Shown piece by piece: positions 35,811 through 46,059 of a DNA stretch of 64,000 bases. Within the stretch, counting starts at the first letter, position 1; the number at the start of each line of letters is the position of its first letter. The translations under genes were made by a program, and so were the position numbers. The notes under the pieces are model-generated. The model saw only the letters and a list, made by a program, of their open reading frames with translations, did no database searches and had not been told where the DNA came from. Source of the DNA: Belliella calami (GTDB taxonomy: Bacteria; Bacteroidota; Bacteroidia; Cytophagales; Cyclobacteriaceae); assembly GCF_022549695.1 (NCBI RefSeq), contig NZ_JAKZGS010000001.1:325815-389814 (forward strand). Direction: 5' to 3'.

Positions 35811-37913
35811 TTAATTAAATCTCACTTTGTAAGTTTTGATAACTCCTCTGTAGTCACAAGTTACTGTAGCTTCTACGTCTTTATTTTCAGCTTGTTCAAT
35901 TGAGACTTTCACAGATGGATTATCAGCTTTGGCAGTTACTTTAGGATTAGAATCCGAATCAGCTGGTAGGCTTGCAATTACTTCATAAAGACCATAACCA
36001 AGAATGCCATTTTCATTTGTGGACCTTACAGGTGTTTCTGAAACTTCTACATCATCTCCATTCACTGATATGCTGATCTTTGGAGAAATAGGCCTTTCGA
36101 TTTCTTTTCCCTTTGCACTAAATGCCAATCCCATCAGGTCAAAAAGAGGTTCTGATCCATCACCTTCTGCCACTAAGTAAACAGCATGTTTTTTGTCCAA
36201 TTGATCAACATATTCCGATACATCAATTTTGAATTTTGTCGATTCTTTTTTAGAATTTGCAGGAACTTCGAGTATACCGATCTTAGTACCTTTCCAAGTA
36301 TCATTTGCATAAGGACCATCTATCCAAACATTGACTTTGAAGGCTTTGTCTGTCTTTGGAGTAAGGAAAAGATTGAAAGCAGTTTGATTTCCAGATTTTG
36401 TTCCTTCAAATGCTTTGAGTCCATGTTTATCTTCAGCAAGACCACCAAAACCAAAGTATTTGTATCCAATAATATGACCGCCTTTGACTTGCGTGATCGG
36501 CATATGGTTGTCCCAAATATCCCAAGAATCCTGCTGGATGCTGATATCAGAAAGATATGCAGCATAGCCTGCTGAGTAATATTGATATGGATCAAGACCA
36601 TACATGTGGAAACCTTCGGAGGTCACTTCAGCACCTTTGTATTCTCTGCCTTGGCTATCCTTCGCTGTCCACTGCTTGTTTTCTGCATAAGGATCATAGG
36701 CTCTGATTCTGGCTCCTCCACCTTCTGCTACTGGAGTTTCATCCACTTCAATACTGATAGGTGCAACTACAGGCTGACGGGCAAAACCAAAACCTCTAGG
36801 TGGCTTGTGGTAAAACACATACCATTGCCCATTGATCTCTTCGATACTTCCATGAGTATTGTGCCCACCGTTGGTAAGAATGATACCTGTTCCATCTTCA
36901 TTCAAAACTGGCCCTCTTGAATCCACCAATACACCTCCGCTTTTCCATGGACCAAGTGGAGAATCACCCACTGCATATCTCAAAGTTGAATTGGTGCTAC
37001 TTACGCCATAATCAGGGCCTGAATAGCCACTGAATACAGTGATGTATTTATTACCAACTTTTCGGATTGATGAAGCTTCAAAGAAATTGAATGTTCCCAA
37101 ATCTTCTTCCTCGTAGATATTTGGATATTGAGTTCCTTCTGGATCTCGTAAAGAACCATATCTATTACTAGCAGGGAGAAAATACGGAATCACTTCGGTA
37201 CCAGGCCTGATGGAATACATGGTATTCTGATCCAATTCAGCTGCCATAGATCGCTGGAAACCCCAGAATCCGTAGGCTCTGAAACCTATCTCATAATCAG
37301 GATCATTTGGGTCATCGATATTTTCAATATAGATAGCTGGATCAAAACCCAAAATACTTCCAGGAATCGTTCGTCTTCCGTCTTCGGTCATATTTATCGG
37401 AGTAAATGGCCCATCTGGTCTTGAGCCTTTTGCTACCATTGCTTCTCTTCCAGGACCTCTGCTATGTGGATATAGGTAGTATTCCTTTGTTCCGTCTTTT
37501 CTTTTTACTTCCACCAAATCTGGTGCATACATCACATCCCATTGCCCATCTATCTCATAAGTAAAAATAGCTCCTTCATCTCTCCAGCTTGTCAAATCCT
37601 CTACAGGAGCTGACCACATCCTGATATCAGGACCACAATAACTTGTAAATCTTAGATCGTGTGATCCAATAATGTATGCCCTATATTTCCCAGGATTATC
37701 CGGGTCTTCAAATACCCTTGGTTCTCCGTCAGGAACATGCTCCCACAAAGGAAGATATGGGTTGCCAGCAACAGTATGGACGTATTTCCCATCTTGGACC
37801 AGACTTGTCTGGGTTTCTTCTTGGGCACATGATACAGATACAGAGATCATGACCAATCCAAGTGCTAGTTTTAATAAGTCTTTTCCTTTGGAGAAAAGCG
37901 ATAACTTTTTCAT
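35811..37913 (-). CDS. GH43-like multidomain lipoprotein
   Basis: 700 residues with a lipoprotein signal peptide (LGLVMISVSVSC; Cys about 29). The N-terminal half (about 45-400) reads as a GH43/GH-F-type five-bladed propeller: MYAPDLVEV, GFDPAIYIENIDD, FFEASSIRKVGNKY and GHNTHGSIEEINGQWYVFYH. The second half contains a carbohydrate-binding-like beta-sandwich (about 430-595; GGHIIGYKYFGFG, VNVWIDGPY) and a small C-terminal Ig-like part with SVNG. It is distant from the other GH43 genes here, so the exact subfamily and substrate are unclear. It is separated from the downstream GH43 gene by 260 nt of hairpin-rich sequence. Confidence 0.8.
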   Translation of the reverse strand: MKKLSLFSKGKDLLKLALGLVMISVSVSCAQEETQTSLVQDGKYVHTVAGNPYLPLWEHVPDGEPRVFEDPDNPGKYRAYIIGSHDLRFTSYCGPDIRMWSAPVEDLTSWRDEGAIFTYEIDGQWDVMYAPDLVEVKRKDGTKEYYLYPHSRGPGREAMVAKGSRPDGPFTPINMTEDGRRTIPGSILGFDPAIYIENIDDPNDPDYEIGFRAYGFWGFQRSMAAELDQNTMYSIRPGTEVIPYFLPASNRYGSLRDPEGTQYPNIYEEEDLGTFNFFEASSIRKVGNKYITVFSGYSGPDYGVSSTNSTLRYAVGDSPLGPWKSGGVLVDSRGPVLNEDGTGIILTNGGHNTHGSIEEINGQWYVFYHKPPRGFGFARQPVVAPISIEVDETPVAEGGGARIRAYDPYAENKQWTAKDSQGREYKGAEVTSEGFHMYGLDPYQYYSAGYAAYLSDISIQQDSWDIWDNHMPITQVKGGHIIGYKYFGFGGLAEDKHGLKAFEGTKSGNQTAFNLFLTPKTDKAFKVNVWIDGPYANDTWKGTKIGILEVPANSKKESTKFKIDVSEYVDQLDKKHAVYLVAEGDGSEPLFDLMGLAFSAKGKEIERPISPKISISVNGDDVEVSETPVRSTNENGILGYGLYEVIASLPADSDSNPKVTAKADNPSVKVSIEQAENKDVEATVTCDYRGVIKTYKVRFN

Positions 37914-37985
37914 AGAATAGGTTTATTCGTGTGATTTAATATTTCTATTTTTTCTTATTAATTATAGGTAAATCCTATGCCCCCA

Positions 37986-38930
37986 TCACTCCGATGACTT
38001 AGCTTCAAGAAAGCTATTGACATCCAGCCAGTGAATAAAGGCATCAAACCAGCGGTTACTTGTCCGGTTGGGATTTCCCAGTCCGAAACCGTGACCACCA
38101 TTTTGATAAAGATGAAACTCAACAGGTATGCCTGCTTTGTACCAAGAATCGATGACACCAAACTGACCCCTGAAGAGAAAATCATCAGTAGCAATTACAT
38201 TGAACATAGGGGGTGCATTCTTAGGAACCTCTACCGCACCCATTCCGCCATAGATCGGACCTATGAAGGCTAGTTTCATCTCCTTGGAATTCAGTGTACA
38301 ATGCATAGTAAGACCAGCACCAGCCGAAAAGCCAATCATTCCTATTCTGTCTGTATCTACTCCCCATTCTTCAGCTCTTTCCACGATCATCGCATAGGCA
38401 GCCTCAGCATCCTCGAGTTGATCAGAAAGATCTCTCTGTACTGGACGAGGTCTTGGTTCTTCGTCTTGTCCAGAATTCGCTGCTGCATCGAAAGTTCTGT
38501 TCATGGAATCCCTAAAGCCGTCCAAAGATTCTGGGGTTGGATGCAATCTATATTTGAGCACAAAAGCGGTGATTCCTTGATCTGCCAATGCTTTTGCTAC
38601 TTTCCAGCCTTCATTGTCCAGTGAAAGCCATCGAAACCCTCCTCCAGGAGCTACAATTATGGTCGTGCCATTTGCTTTTCCAGGTTCTGGAAGGAATGGA
38701 GTTAAGGTTGCAACAGTGATATTGCGTGCCATTGGATCACCCCATTGCCTGAACCAAGTCTCTGAGGCAGGTTGATCATCTACTCCTCCTGTACCAAGAG
38801 GAATGGCATTGGGCTCATCTGGCGTTTCAAGTGGATAAATGGTTCCATCCTGTGCAATTGTAGATTTTGCGCAAAAAAGCAACAAGATCAGAATAGAAGA
38901 TTTGGCGAGTGTTTTTAGTGTGTAAAGCAT
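37986..38930 (-). CDS. Alpha/beta-hydrolase esterase (acetyl-xylan esterase-like)
   Basis: 314 residues, signal peptide ending in STIAQ. Alpha/beta hydrolase of the esterase/lipase (BD-FAE-like) kind: oxyanion segment IIVAPGGGFRWLS, nucleophile Ser202 in GFSAGAG, Asp249/250 in VIATDDFLF and His280 in NGGHGFG. Homologues in Bacteroidota xylan loci remove acetyl (and sometimes feruloyl) groups from xylo-oligosaccharides. It is 72 nt downstream in layout from the GH43-like lipoprotein start and in the same orientation. Deacetylation is the preferred role; substrate not proven. Confidence 0.85.
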   Translation of the reverse strand: MLYTLKTLAKSSILILLLFCAKSTIAQDGTIYPLETPDEPNAIPLGTGGVDDQPASETWFRQWGDPMARNITVATLTPFLPEPGKANGTTIIVAPGGGFRWLSLDNEGWKVAKALADQGITAFVLKYRLHPTPESLDGFRDSMNRTFDAAANSGQDEEPRPRPVQRDLSDQLEDAEAAYAMIVERAEEWGVDTDRIGMIGFSAGAGLTMHCTLNSKEMKLAFIGPIYGGMGAVEVPKNAPPMFNVIATDDFLFRGQFGVIDSWYKAGIPVEFHLYQNGGHGFGLGNPNRTSNRWFDAFIHWLDVNSFLEAKSSE

Positions 38931-39033
38931 AATTAGGTCATTTTGCTGAGGTTAAAATGTATGATTGGTTATTTTTTATTCATTTCTAAATCCCGCAACA
39001 TATTACTGTAATCAGTTGACCTATAGCGAGAAA

Positions 39034-39100
39034 AAACCTTCCAGGTTTCACCCACTTTATTCTTACAAACAGCTGATTATCGATAAAACCTGAAAGGTTT
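39034..39100. repeat. AAACCT-type palindrome pair
   Basis: AAACCTTCCAGGTTT (39034-39048) and AAACCTGAAAGGTTT (39086-39100) are each near-palindromic and are nearly reverse complements of each other. They fill most of the 182-nt gap between the esterase gene and the GH43 gene. Confidence 0.6.
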
Positions 39101-39112
39101 GCGGATTTTAGG

Positions 39113-40861
39113 TTATTTCTGTTCCACACTCGCATCATTGGCTGTAGTTGCATACAAACCAATCATAGCTCCTGTAAAACCACCAGCAACATTTGTAGAT
39201 AAAATGTCTCCTGAAACTGTTCCTCCTAGGTTTTTGAAATCTTTACCATCGACAGTATATCCAAATTCATAATCATCTCCAGTTGCTTTTACTTGAAGTT
39301 CTATAGGCCCAGAAATATCTATTTTGGTAGAAGCCAAGATTTTGGAATCAACAGACCTATTTCTTCCCATTCCTTTTCCTTCAGTTCTTTCCAAAAGAAG
39401 GATAAAATCATTCCCTACTTTGGTGACACCAAATACATAATTGAAAGCTTCATTTTGGACGCAAACTATTCCTGCCAATTCTTTTTCTGACTGAGGCTTA
39501 AAGTCCATCTTGGTGGTAAAGGAGAAATTTTTATGCTGCTGTCTGTAGAATAAAGTGGAAGTTGGTTTCACTTCTTTGATATTTACGGCAAATGGATTGA
39601 TCTTCAAACCACCTTTTGAAAACTCCATGAAATCTTCTCTTGGCCCTCTCAATCCGATCCATCTGTAATCGAGCTTTTTGCCATCAAATTTTTCGGTATA
39701 GACAAAATTGCCATTTGGGAAAAATCCATCTTGACCTGTTTTGTTTTCAGTAACTCCTTCTGGCATTTTCAATTTGGGTTCCATTGGGATCAATCCATTT
39801 TCGAAAACAGGCCATTCACCTGACCAATCTACTGGAAGAATGAATGTCTCCCTACCAGTATTTACCCTGTTCTTGTCATTTGGCCTGATTCCCAAAAACA
39901 CTCCATAGTACTTATCATCTGGACCTAAGACCAAATCAGCATGACCGGCCCAATCTACCCTGTTACTTCTGTTGTTTCCAAAATAGCGCTGTGTCAATAT
40001 TGGGTTGGAAGGTGCAGGAATAAAAGGCCCCATAGGACTATCACTTTTGAAAATCACCTCACTGTGGTTGTCCCCTGTGCCACCTTCAGCACACATTAGA
40101 TAGTAGGCACCATCCTTTTTGTAAATGTGAGGCGCTTCGATCCAAATAGGGTTTTTGTCAGGATCTACTCCGCCGTCAACTATAATCTTGTCAGAACCTG
40201 CTATTACTTGATCATTTTCCAAATCATATTCCCAGACTTTGATCACTCTGTGACCAGTGTATCGCTCTTCTCCTTCATTTGGGGCATCATTGTGAACTAC
40301 ATAGGCTTTGCCATTATCATCAAAAAATATCCCTGGGTCAATCCCATCAAACTTCAACTTGATAGGATCACTCCAACCCTGAAAAGGATCTTTGGTCTTC
40401 ACAACAATATTTCCAAATCCTCCTGCAAACTGCGTCGTGATCATATAGAAAGTATCATTGTATGGATTATACTTGATATCCGGTGCATAGATTCCCATGC
40501 TGATACCAGTATCATGAACCTTAAGCTGAGATTTTCTATCCAATACATGCCCTATCTGAGTCCAATTCACCAAATCCTTGGAATGAAAAATAGGCACTCC
40601 CGGAAACATCGCAAAAGACGACACAACCATAAAATAATCGTCTCCCTTTCTTGTGATGGCAGGATCTGGATAGCAACCTTGCAGCAATGGATTGTAAAAC
40701 TCCCCTTCTTTCAATGGGTTGTCGATATAAACCTGATCCTTGCCTTCATAGACAGCTTCGCTGAACAAAGGGGAGTTACTTTTTTTCTTTTGGGCATAGC
40801 CATCTATGATGGAAACAAAAGCCAAAAAGAGAGATAAAATAATAGCTTGGTTTTTTTTCAT
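39113..40861 (-). CDS. GH43 beta-xylosidase/arabinofuranosidase with C-terminal beta-sandwich
   Basis: 582 residues; signal peptide AIILSLFLAFVSIIDGYAQ. The GH43 domain (about 50-370) has base Asp in GCYPDPAIT, YAPDIKYN, modulating Asp in FDGIDPGIFFDDNG and acid Glu in IWIEAPHIYKKDG. The C-terminal XynB-type concanavalin-like domain (about 375-580; FDGKKLDYRWIGLRGP, FGYTVDGKDF) shapes the active site in this group. Probably a beta-xylosidase or arabinofuranosidase finishing xylo-oligosaccharides in the periplasm. Located 201 nt from the upstream GH30 gene, with a stem-loop in between. Confidence 0.94.
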   Translation of the reverse strand: MKKNQAIILSLFLAFVSIIDGYAQKKKSNSPLFSEAVYEGKDQVYIDNPLKEGEFYNPLLQGCYPDPAITRKGDDYFMVVSSFAMFPGVPIFHSKDLVNWTQIGHVLDRKSQLKVHDTGISMGIYAPDIKYNPYNDTFYMITTQFAGGFGNIVVKTKDPFQGWSDPIKLKFDGIDPGIFFDDNGKAYVVHNDAPNEGEERYTGHRVIKVWEYDLENDQVIAGSDKIIVDGGVDPDKNPIWIEAPHIYKKDGAYYLMCAEGGTGDNHSEVIFKSDSPMGPFIPAPSNPILTQRYFGNNRSNRVDWAGHADLVLGPDDKYYGVFLGIRPNDKNRVNTGRETFILPVDWSGEWPVFENGLIPMEPKLKMPEGVTENKTGQDGFFPNGNFVYTEKFDGKKLDYRWIGLRGPREDFMEFSKGGLKINPFAVNIKEVKPTSTLFYRQQHKNFSFTTKMDFKPQSEKELAGIVCVQNEAFNYVFGVTKVGNDFILLLERTEGKGMGRNRSVDSKILASTKIDISGPIELQVKATGDDYEFGYTVDGKDFKNLGGTVSGDILSTNVAGGFTGAMIGLYATTANDASVEQK

Positions 40862-40992
40862 TCTACTGGTATTTGATAATTGGTTTTTTTTATTCTAAAT
40901 CTTTGATAAACGCTTTTTTCACTTTCAAAACTTCAAGGGTTTAACCCACTATTCAAAAGGAAAATCACTTGTCTAAAAGCCTTAAAGGACCT

Positions 40993-41028
40993 AGCTTCTC
41001 CAATATGATGATCAATTGGTGTGAGAAG
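40993..41028. other. Stem-loop between GH30 and GH43 genes
   Basis: AGCTTCTC (40993-41000) and GAGAAGCT (41023-41030) form the outer arms, with CCAAT/ATTGG inside. No clear U-tract follows on the minus strand. It lies about 35 nt after the GH30 stop, so it could slow transcription or protect the 3' end. Confidence 0.45.
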
Positions 41029-41062
41029 CTTTTCTCTTGTGCATTTAGGGCTTTCTATTATT

Positions 41063-42682
41063 CTACTCAAGAACAATAGTGGTAATACTTCTTGCAGGCA
41101 ATTTGAGAGTTGCTATTTTCCCATCCAATGCGACTTCTACGACACTCTGCCTGTGATTCAATGAAGTTGTTGTGGCTTTTGCCGTATTGAAATTATCGGA
41201 CAATTCCAATTCTATGGCAGGAATACCATCCTCCTCTTTATTAATCAACACTAAAACAACTTTCTCATCTCCTTTGTACCCTGTAACATCTATCTCTCTT
41301 GGCTCATTTAAGCTTGCTGAAATTCTTGTAAAACCTGGACGGATATGCTTGGCAAACTGGGCAAATGCATCTCCTCTCCTCAAAGTCTGCTCTCTGGTAG
41401 TCCCTTGTTCTCCTTCTCCAAGGAAAGAATAAAACCTTCTGATATACCACCATATATATGCACTCCAATTTGAGACCATGGAAGTGTGAATAGTCTGTAG
41501 CATCCCCATGGATTCTTCCCATATCACTGCTTCATCCCTGTTCCAATTATTGATATCGGCTCCACTGTTTTGATTCATTAGGTATTCCGTCATCCATACT
41601 TCTTTCCCTTTTTGTTCTGCAAGTGGATAAGGTGCTAAGCCACTTCCGTAGATATGTCCAGATACTAAATCAAGATTTGCCAAAGCTTCTGGATCATTGA
41701 GAAGCTGATCTGTATAAGCTTGATTGAAATTAAAAGACTCTGAGGCTGTAAATTTTGCACCTTGTATTTTGTGGGCATGGTTTTTTACAAAATCCAAAAT
41801 CTGTGGAATTGTCCAGTCACAAGATTCATAACTCACCTGAATATCAGGTTCATTTTGCATAGAAACTATATCCACATCAGCCCCCTCTCCAGCCATAAAC
41901 TGCACAAAATCATTTAGGTATTGGGCGTAGGCATCATAATTATCTTGTAACAAATACCCTCCTACCAAGTTATTATTACTTTTCATACTTGCCGGTGGGG
42001 ACCAAGGTGAGGCAAGAATTACGGCTCCATGTTTTTTGGCTTCTTTTACAGTATTGACTACTGCAGGCCAATCTGACCTAACTGGTGATAACCTTACACG
42101 ATAAATCGACAAACCTAATTCTCCTTCACCAGTACCATAAGCTAATTGGATTTCTCTTGCACTCAAAAAGTCTGTTCCCCACATCATATTTCCTCCTCCG
42201 AATCCTGAAATATTCTGAAATGTGACATCAGGATTAAAATTTACACGAAGCGGTATGAATTCCTGACCAACTTGGCTTATAACCCTTGTTAGCTTGACTC
42301 CACTTCCATCTGTTGACTGAAGGCTTATTCTAACTACATTTTTTGTGTAACTGGAATTTTGTCTATATCGAATGGTAACTCTAGTGGTCGTATTTCCAAT
42401 AGTATTTGAACCAGCTACTCTTGGTGTGAACTCCTGAATAAAATCTTCTCCCTCCAATACTTCCTCTACACGGATTTGCCATTGGGTAAAAGCCCAATTT
42501 ACATCAAGATTTATGCTCCCACTATTGGCAGACAAATCTCCTTCGGGAACACTGCTCAAATCCCAACTCAGTTGCGCTTTATTATTTTCAGCCTCTTCAT
42601 CTTCTACACAAGAAACTATAGCAAACATCGCTACCAAAACTAGCATGGGAAAAATCCCTTTATAATTCTTAAAACATTTCAT
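41063..42682 (-). CDS. GH30 glucuronoxylanase lipoprotein (GH30_8-like)
   Basis: 539 residues, lipoprotein signal (LVLVAMFAIVSC; Cys25). A BACON-like beta-sandwich covers about 35-140. The GH30 domain is from about 145: FGGGNMMWGTDF, ASPWSPPASMK, acid/base Glu278 in SMQNEPD, nucleophile Glu366 in VWMTEYL. The stretch IWWYIRRFY (about 410-418) keeps the Arg that in GH30_8 enzymes contacts the methylglucuronate side chain. That predicts cutting of xylan next to glucuronate substitutions. The lipobox suggests a surface location. It fits the GH67/GH115 part of the locus. Confidence 0.92.
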   Translation of the reverse strand: MKCFKNYKGIFPMLVLVAMFAIVSCVEDEEAENNKAQLSWDLSSVPEGDLSANSGSINLDVNWAFTQWQIRVEEVLEGEDFIQEFTPRVAGSNTIGNTTTRVTIRYRQNSSYTKNVVRISLQSTDGSGVKLTRVISQVGQEFIPLRVNFNPDVTFQNISGFGGGNMMWGTDFLSAREIQLAYGTGEGELGLSIYRVRLSPVRSDWPAVVNTVKEAKKHGAVILASPWSPPASMKSNNNLVGGYLLQDNYDAYAQYLNDFVQFMAGEGADVDIVSMQNEPDIQVSYESCDWTIPQILDFVKNHAHKIQGAKFTASESFNFNQAYTDQLLNDPEALANLDLVSGHIYGSGLAPYPLAEQKGKEVWMTEYLMNQNSGADINNWNRDEAVIWEESMGMLQTIHTSMVSNWSAYIWWYIRRFYSFLGEGEQGTTREQTLRRGDAFAQFAKHIRPGFTRISASLNEPREIDVTGYKGDEKVVLVLINKEEDGIPAIELELSDNFNTAKATTTSLNHRQSVVEVALDGKIATLKLPARSITTIVLE

Positions 42683-42709
42683 TGATTTACATTTATTTAT
42701 ATTTTTTTT

Positions 42710-43546
42710 TCAATAAGAAGATGGACTTTTCAATAGTGACAACATCTTTATCCCGTACCTTTTACCCAACTCTCTATACCCTTCTGCTGAGAAATGAAGT
42801 CCATCATCTACAGCTTCACAGTCTGTCGAGGAGATTACATAGGCATTAGGAATTACTTGAGGCAATGTTGCGATGATTGTATTCATACTTGCACACTTGC
42901 CCCCCTGCTCTGCACTGACCATTTCTCCAGCAAGCAATGGAAGTGAATTTTCTTCCAATTCTAGATCCATAAGAATACTATCATATACCCCTTTGACTTT
43001 ACTTGGCCAAGTTTGATCTCCCGTATTAGATTCTCCTTGATGAAGCAATATGCCTTTGATCACACCATCTTTCTGTGCCAGCTTAGCCATCTCTATCAAG
43101 CGACCATAAGGGTCATCGTCATACTCTTTTACCATATTTTGAAGCCAGTCAGGCGCTGTGTCCACATAGCTTTGATAATCATCTTTTTGGAAAAGCTCGA
43201 TCTTTGTTCCTCCGATGGAGACATTGATGATACCCACTTTTATATGACTTGGGAGATTTTCGACTAACTCACGCCCAAAGTAATCCGATGGTCCAAGGCC
43301 AGTGTGACATCTGGTGATCGGTGCAGCTGCTGAATACCATTGCCCCATTTTCCTTCCAAGATTATCGCAATCAACTGCCTGAAGCACCTGAAACCTTTCG
43401 TCAACTTTTGTATCTATTTCTTCAAATTTGGCATGCCCTTCCATATTGGATTGGCCAAAACTTAGGAAAACATAGAAGTTTTCATCTTGGGCATTTGCTG
43501 TCAAAGTGCACATGGTTAGAATTAGAATCACAAGAATTTTCTTCAT
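42710..43546 (-). CDS. SGNH-type acetyl-xylan esterase (CE6-like)
   Basis: About 278 residues from the ATG at 43546, which gives a normal signal peptide (KKILVILILTMCTLTANAQ); a start at 43573 would overlap the upstream GH95 gene. SGNH motifs: nucleophile Ser33 in SFGQSNMEG, INVSIGGTKIE, LHQGESN and the Asp248/His251 pair in DDGLHFSAEG. The sialate O-acetylesterase-like/CE6 family removes acetyl groups from xylan. Together with the CE1 and BD-FAE-like genes it means three esterases of different folds in one locus. Confidence 0.9.
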   Translation of the reverse strand: MKKILVILILTMCTLTANAQDENFYVFLSFGQSNMEGHAKFEEIDTKVDERFQVLQAVDCDNLGRKMGQWYSAAAPITRCHTGLGPSDYFGRELVENLPSHIKVGIINVSIGGTKIELFQKDDYQSYVDTAPDWLQNMVKEYDDDPYGRLIEMAKLAQKDGVIKGILLHQGESNTGDQTWPSKVKGVYDSILMDLELEENSLPLLAGEMVSAEQGGKCASMNTIIATLPQVIPNAYVISSTDCEAVDDGLHFSAEGYRELGKRYGIKMLSLLKSPSSY

Positions 43547-43559
43547 TGAAGTAAGGTTT

Positions 43560-46046
43560 TTATCTGTTAGCATTATTGAGTGTGTATATCTTTCCTTTTT
43601 CGGTCTCTAGGTCATATTCATAGATCTCTTTCAAATCAGGGCTTTCAATATTAGCCTTGTCGTGAATGATGGCTTCCTTTATTTGAGGTATTTCATAAAA
43701 TGAATTGGAGTTTTTCCCACTAGCTTCTTTCAGTCCTTTTCCTTCCAAAGGATAGTAAGATCTTATTCTACAAGTCCCTCCAAGTTTAGAAGCTATTTCA
43801 ATTTTACTTGGCTGAGCATTGTCCCAATCAATCGATACTTCAAACCCACCTCTAGCCCTCAGACCGCTTACTGAACCTTTGCTCCAATCATCGGGAAGTG
43901 CTGGTAGCATATGAATTGCGCCATCATGGCTTTGGAGGAGCATCTCTGCTATTCCAGCTGCACAACCAAAATTGCCATCAATCTGGAATGGAGGGTGTGA
44001 ATCGAATAAATTTGGATAAGTACCTCCTCTTTGTTTGCCGTCAGGAAGTATAGCTGGACTAAGTTGATCCTTAATCAATTTGTAAGCGTGATTTCCATCC
44101 AGAAACCTAGCCCAAAGATTGACCTTCCATCCCATCGACCAACCCGTAGATTCATCACCTCTAGCGATCAATGAAGTCTTGGCAGCGCTAAAAAGCGCTG
44201 GTGTTCTGTAAGGTGATATTTGGTTTGAAGGATACAAGCCATAGATATGTGAGACATGGCGGTGATCATCTTTGGGATTGTCCCAGTCTTCTTGCCATTC
44301 TTGAAGCTGACCCCAGCTCCCTATTTTCATAGGAGGCAGCAATGCCAATTTCGCTTCCATTTCTTTGATCAATACATCTTCATCTCCAAGAATTTTGGCC
44401 GCTTTGATGGTCTTGGTGAAAAGGTCAAAGAGCAATTGGTTGTCCATCGTATTGCCCGATGCCACTGCCGAATTGTGAAATCTATATGGGGTGTTTTCAG
44501 GGGAGACAGATGGGGAAACTACCATATGCCCTGTCTTTGGGTCTTCTACTAGAAAATCCAAGAAAAAAGTAGCGGCTCTCTTGGCAGCTGGATAGACTGA
44601 TTCCAAGTATTTTTTATCTCCTGAGAAATCATATTTTTCAAACAAATGTTGGGAAACCCAAGCTCCGCCAAGCGGCCACATTCCAGCGGCAGCAAAATCA
44701 ATCGGTCCCGTCACTCTCCACAAATCCGTATTGTGATGCAGCACCCAGCCTCTTGCTCCATACATATCATTGGCCGTTTGTTGGCCCGATTCTGAGAGTT
44801 CTTTTACCATCTGGATAAAAGGTTCGTGCATTTCAGTCAGGTTGGTGATCTCAGCAGGCCAATAATTCATTTCTGCATTGATGTTGACAGTGTATTTGCT
44901 GTCCCAAGCTGGATTCAGTTGATGATTCCAGATTCCCTGTAGATTCGCAGGCTGCCCGCCAGGTCTGGAAGCAGCAATCAAAAGGTATCTTCCAAATTGG
45001 AAATACAAAGAGACAAGCTGTGGATCATTTCCCTTCGAAAATTCTTCGATCCTTTTGTCAGTAGGCAAATCAGCCGCGTCTGTTCTTCCCAAGTCCAATT
45101 TTACTCGATCATAAAATGACCGATAATCTTCAACATGATCCTTATAGATCCTTTGAAAGTCTTTTTTGATGGATTTCTCCAAAAATGCTGATGACTTTTG
45201 AGAAGCATCCGCACTGATATTTTTATAATCAACAAAATTGGTGGCGATGGAAATGTAAATTGTCACTTCATCTGCATTGGAAACTTGGATTTCACTTTCT
45301 GTAGAACTTACACTTCCTCCTTTGTTTACGAATTTGACATTTGTTTCAAATTTTACAGCTCCTTTGATCCCTTCATGTTCACTTGATAGTCCAGAAAAAA
45401 CCAACTGATCATTTCCTTTGGTTTTGATTTTGGAGTCTCCAGGCCTATCCATGCTTGCAGTAAAATTGATGGATTTCGCTTGTTCGGATGAGATTTTTGC
45501 TACAATAATTTGATCAGGAAAAGATGCTATTACCTCAGTGGAATATTTTATTCCCGATTTTTTAAATGAACTTTTTACTATGGCATTTTCCAAATCCAAA
45601 GCTCTATAATATTCTTCGACCTCACTGTCATCTTGATACTTCAATTTCAGATTACCGATAGTCTGATATGGCATTCCATGTGGTCCACTAAAGAAATTCT
45701 CATCAACTTCCTTCTGTGCGTCCACATACGCACCATCAAAAATCAATTCTCTGACTTTATCCAATGCTGACAAGGCATTTGGATTGTCATTTCGGTGTGG
45801 CTGACCAGCGTAGAATGTATTTTCATTGAGTTGGATGATTTCTTCATTTGGATTTCCAAAAACCATGGCACCCAATCGTCCATTCCCAACAGGAAGTGCT
45901 TCTACCCATTGCGTCGCTGGTCGGTCGTACCAAAGTTTCATGTTAGAATCGTCACCTTTGGATGATTGTCCATAACAGGCATTCGTAGCAAACATTATGG
46001 TCACTACAATACTATACTTCAAATGCCTCATTGCTTTAAAACTCAT
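43560..46046 (-). CDS. GH95 alpha-L-fucosidase/alpha-L-galactosidase
   Basis: About 828 residues from the ATG at 46046; another in-frame ATG is at 46031, and the ATG at 46082 lies inside the upstream GH43 gene. A signal or anchor region ([18 protein letters not shown]) precedes the GH95 fold: [71 protein letters not shown] and [16 protein letters not shown]. All blocks typical of the inverting GH95 family are present. In the corn-xylan locus of Bacteroides ovatus, GH95 acts as alpha-L-galactosidase, a reasonable role here. Length is normal for the family. Confidence 0.94.
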   Translation of the reverse strand: MSFKAMRHLKYSIVVTIMFATNACYGQSSKGDDSNMKLWYDRPATQWVEALPVGNGRLGAMVFGNPNEEIIQLNENTFYAGQPHRNDNPNALSALDKVRELIFDGAYVDAQKEVDENFFSGPHGMPYQTIGNLKLKYQDDSEVEEYYRALDLENAIVKSSFKKSGIKYSTEVIASFPDQIIVAKISSEQAKSINFTASMDRPGDSKIKTKGNDQLVFSGLSSEHEGIKGAVKFETNVKFVNKGGSVSSTESEIQVSNADEVTIYISIATNFVDYKNISADASQKSSAFLEKSIKKDFQRIYKDHVEDYRSFYDRVKLDLGRTDAADLPTDKRIEEFSKGNDPQLVSLYFQFGRYLLIAASRPGGQPANLQGIWNHQLNPAWDSKYTVNINAEMNYWPAEITNLTEMHEPFIQMVKELSESGQQTANDMYGARGWVLHHNTDLWRVTGPIDFAAAGMWPLGGAWVSQHLFEKYDFSGDKKYLESVYPAAKRAATFFLDFLVEDPKTGHMVVSPSVSPENTPYRFHNSAVASGNTMDNQLLFDLFTKTIKAAKILGDEDVLIKEMEAKLALLPPMKIGSWGQLQEWQEDWDNPKDDHRHVSHIYGLYPSNQISPYRTPALFSAAKTSLIARGDESTGWSMGWKVNLWARFLDGNHAYKLIKDQLSPAILPDGKQRGGTYPNLFDSHPPFQIDGNFGCAAGIAEMLLQSHDGAIHMLPALPDDWSKGSVSGLRARGGFEVSIDWDNAQPSKIEIASKLGGTCRIRSYYPLEGKGLKEASGKNSNSFYEIPQIKEAIIHDKANIESPDLKEIYEYDLETEKGKIYTLNNANR

Positions 46047-46059
46047 TTTTTTACCTGGT

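Noticed and set aside
35811-37913. Annotating the multidomain lipoprotein as a specific GH43 subfamily
   Set aside because: Motifs fit GH43-like propellers, but it is too distant from the other copies to name a subfamily by eye.
40127-40837. 236-codon plus-strand ORF
   Set aside because: Antisense to the GH43 gene 39113-40861, whose catalytic motifs are all on the other strand.
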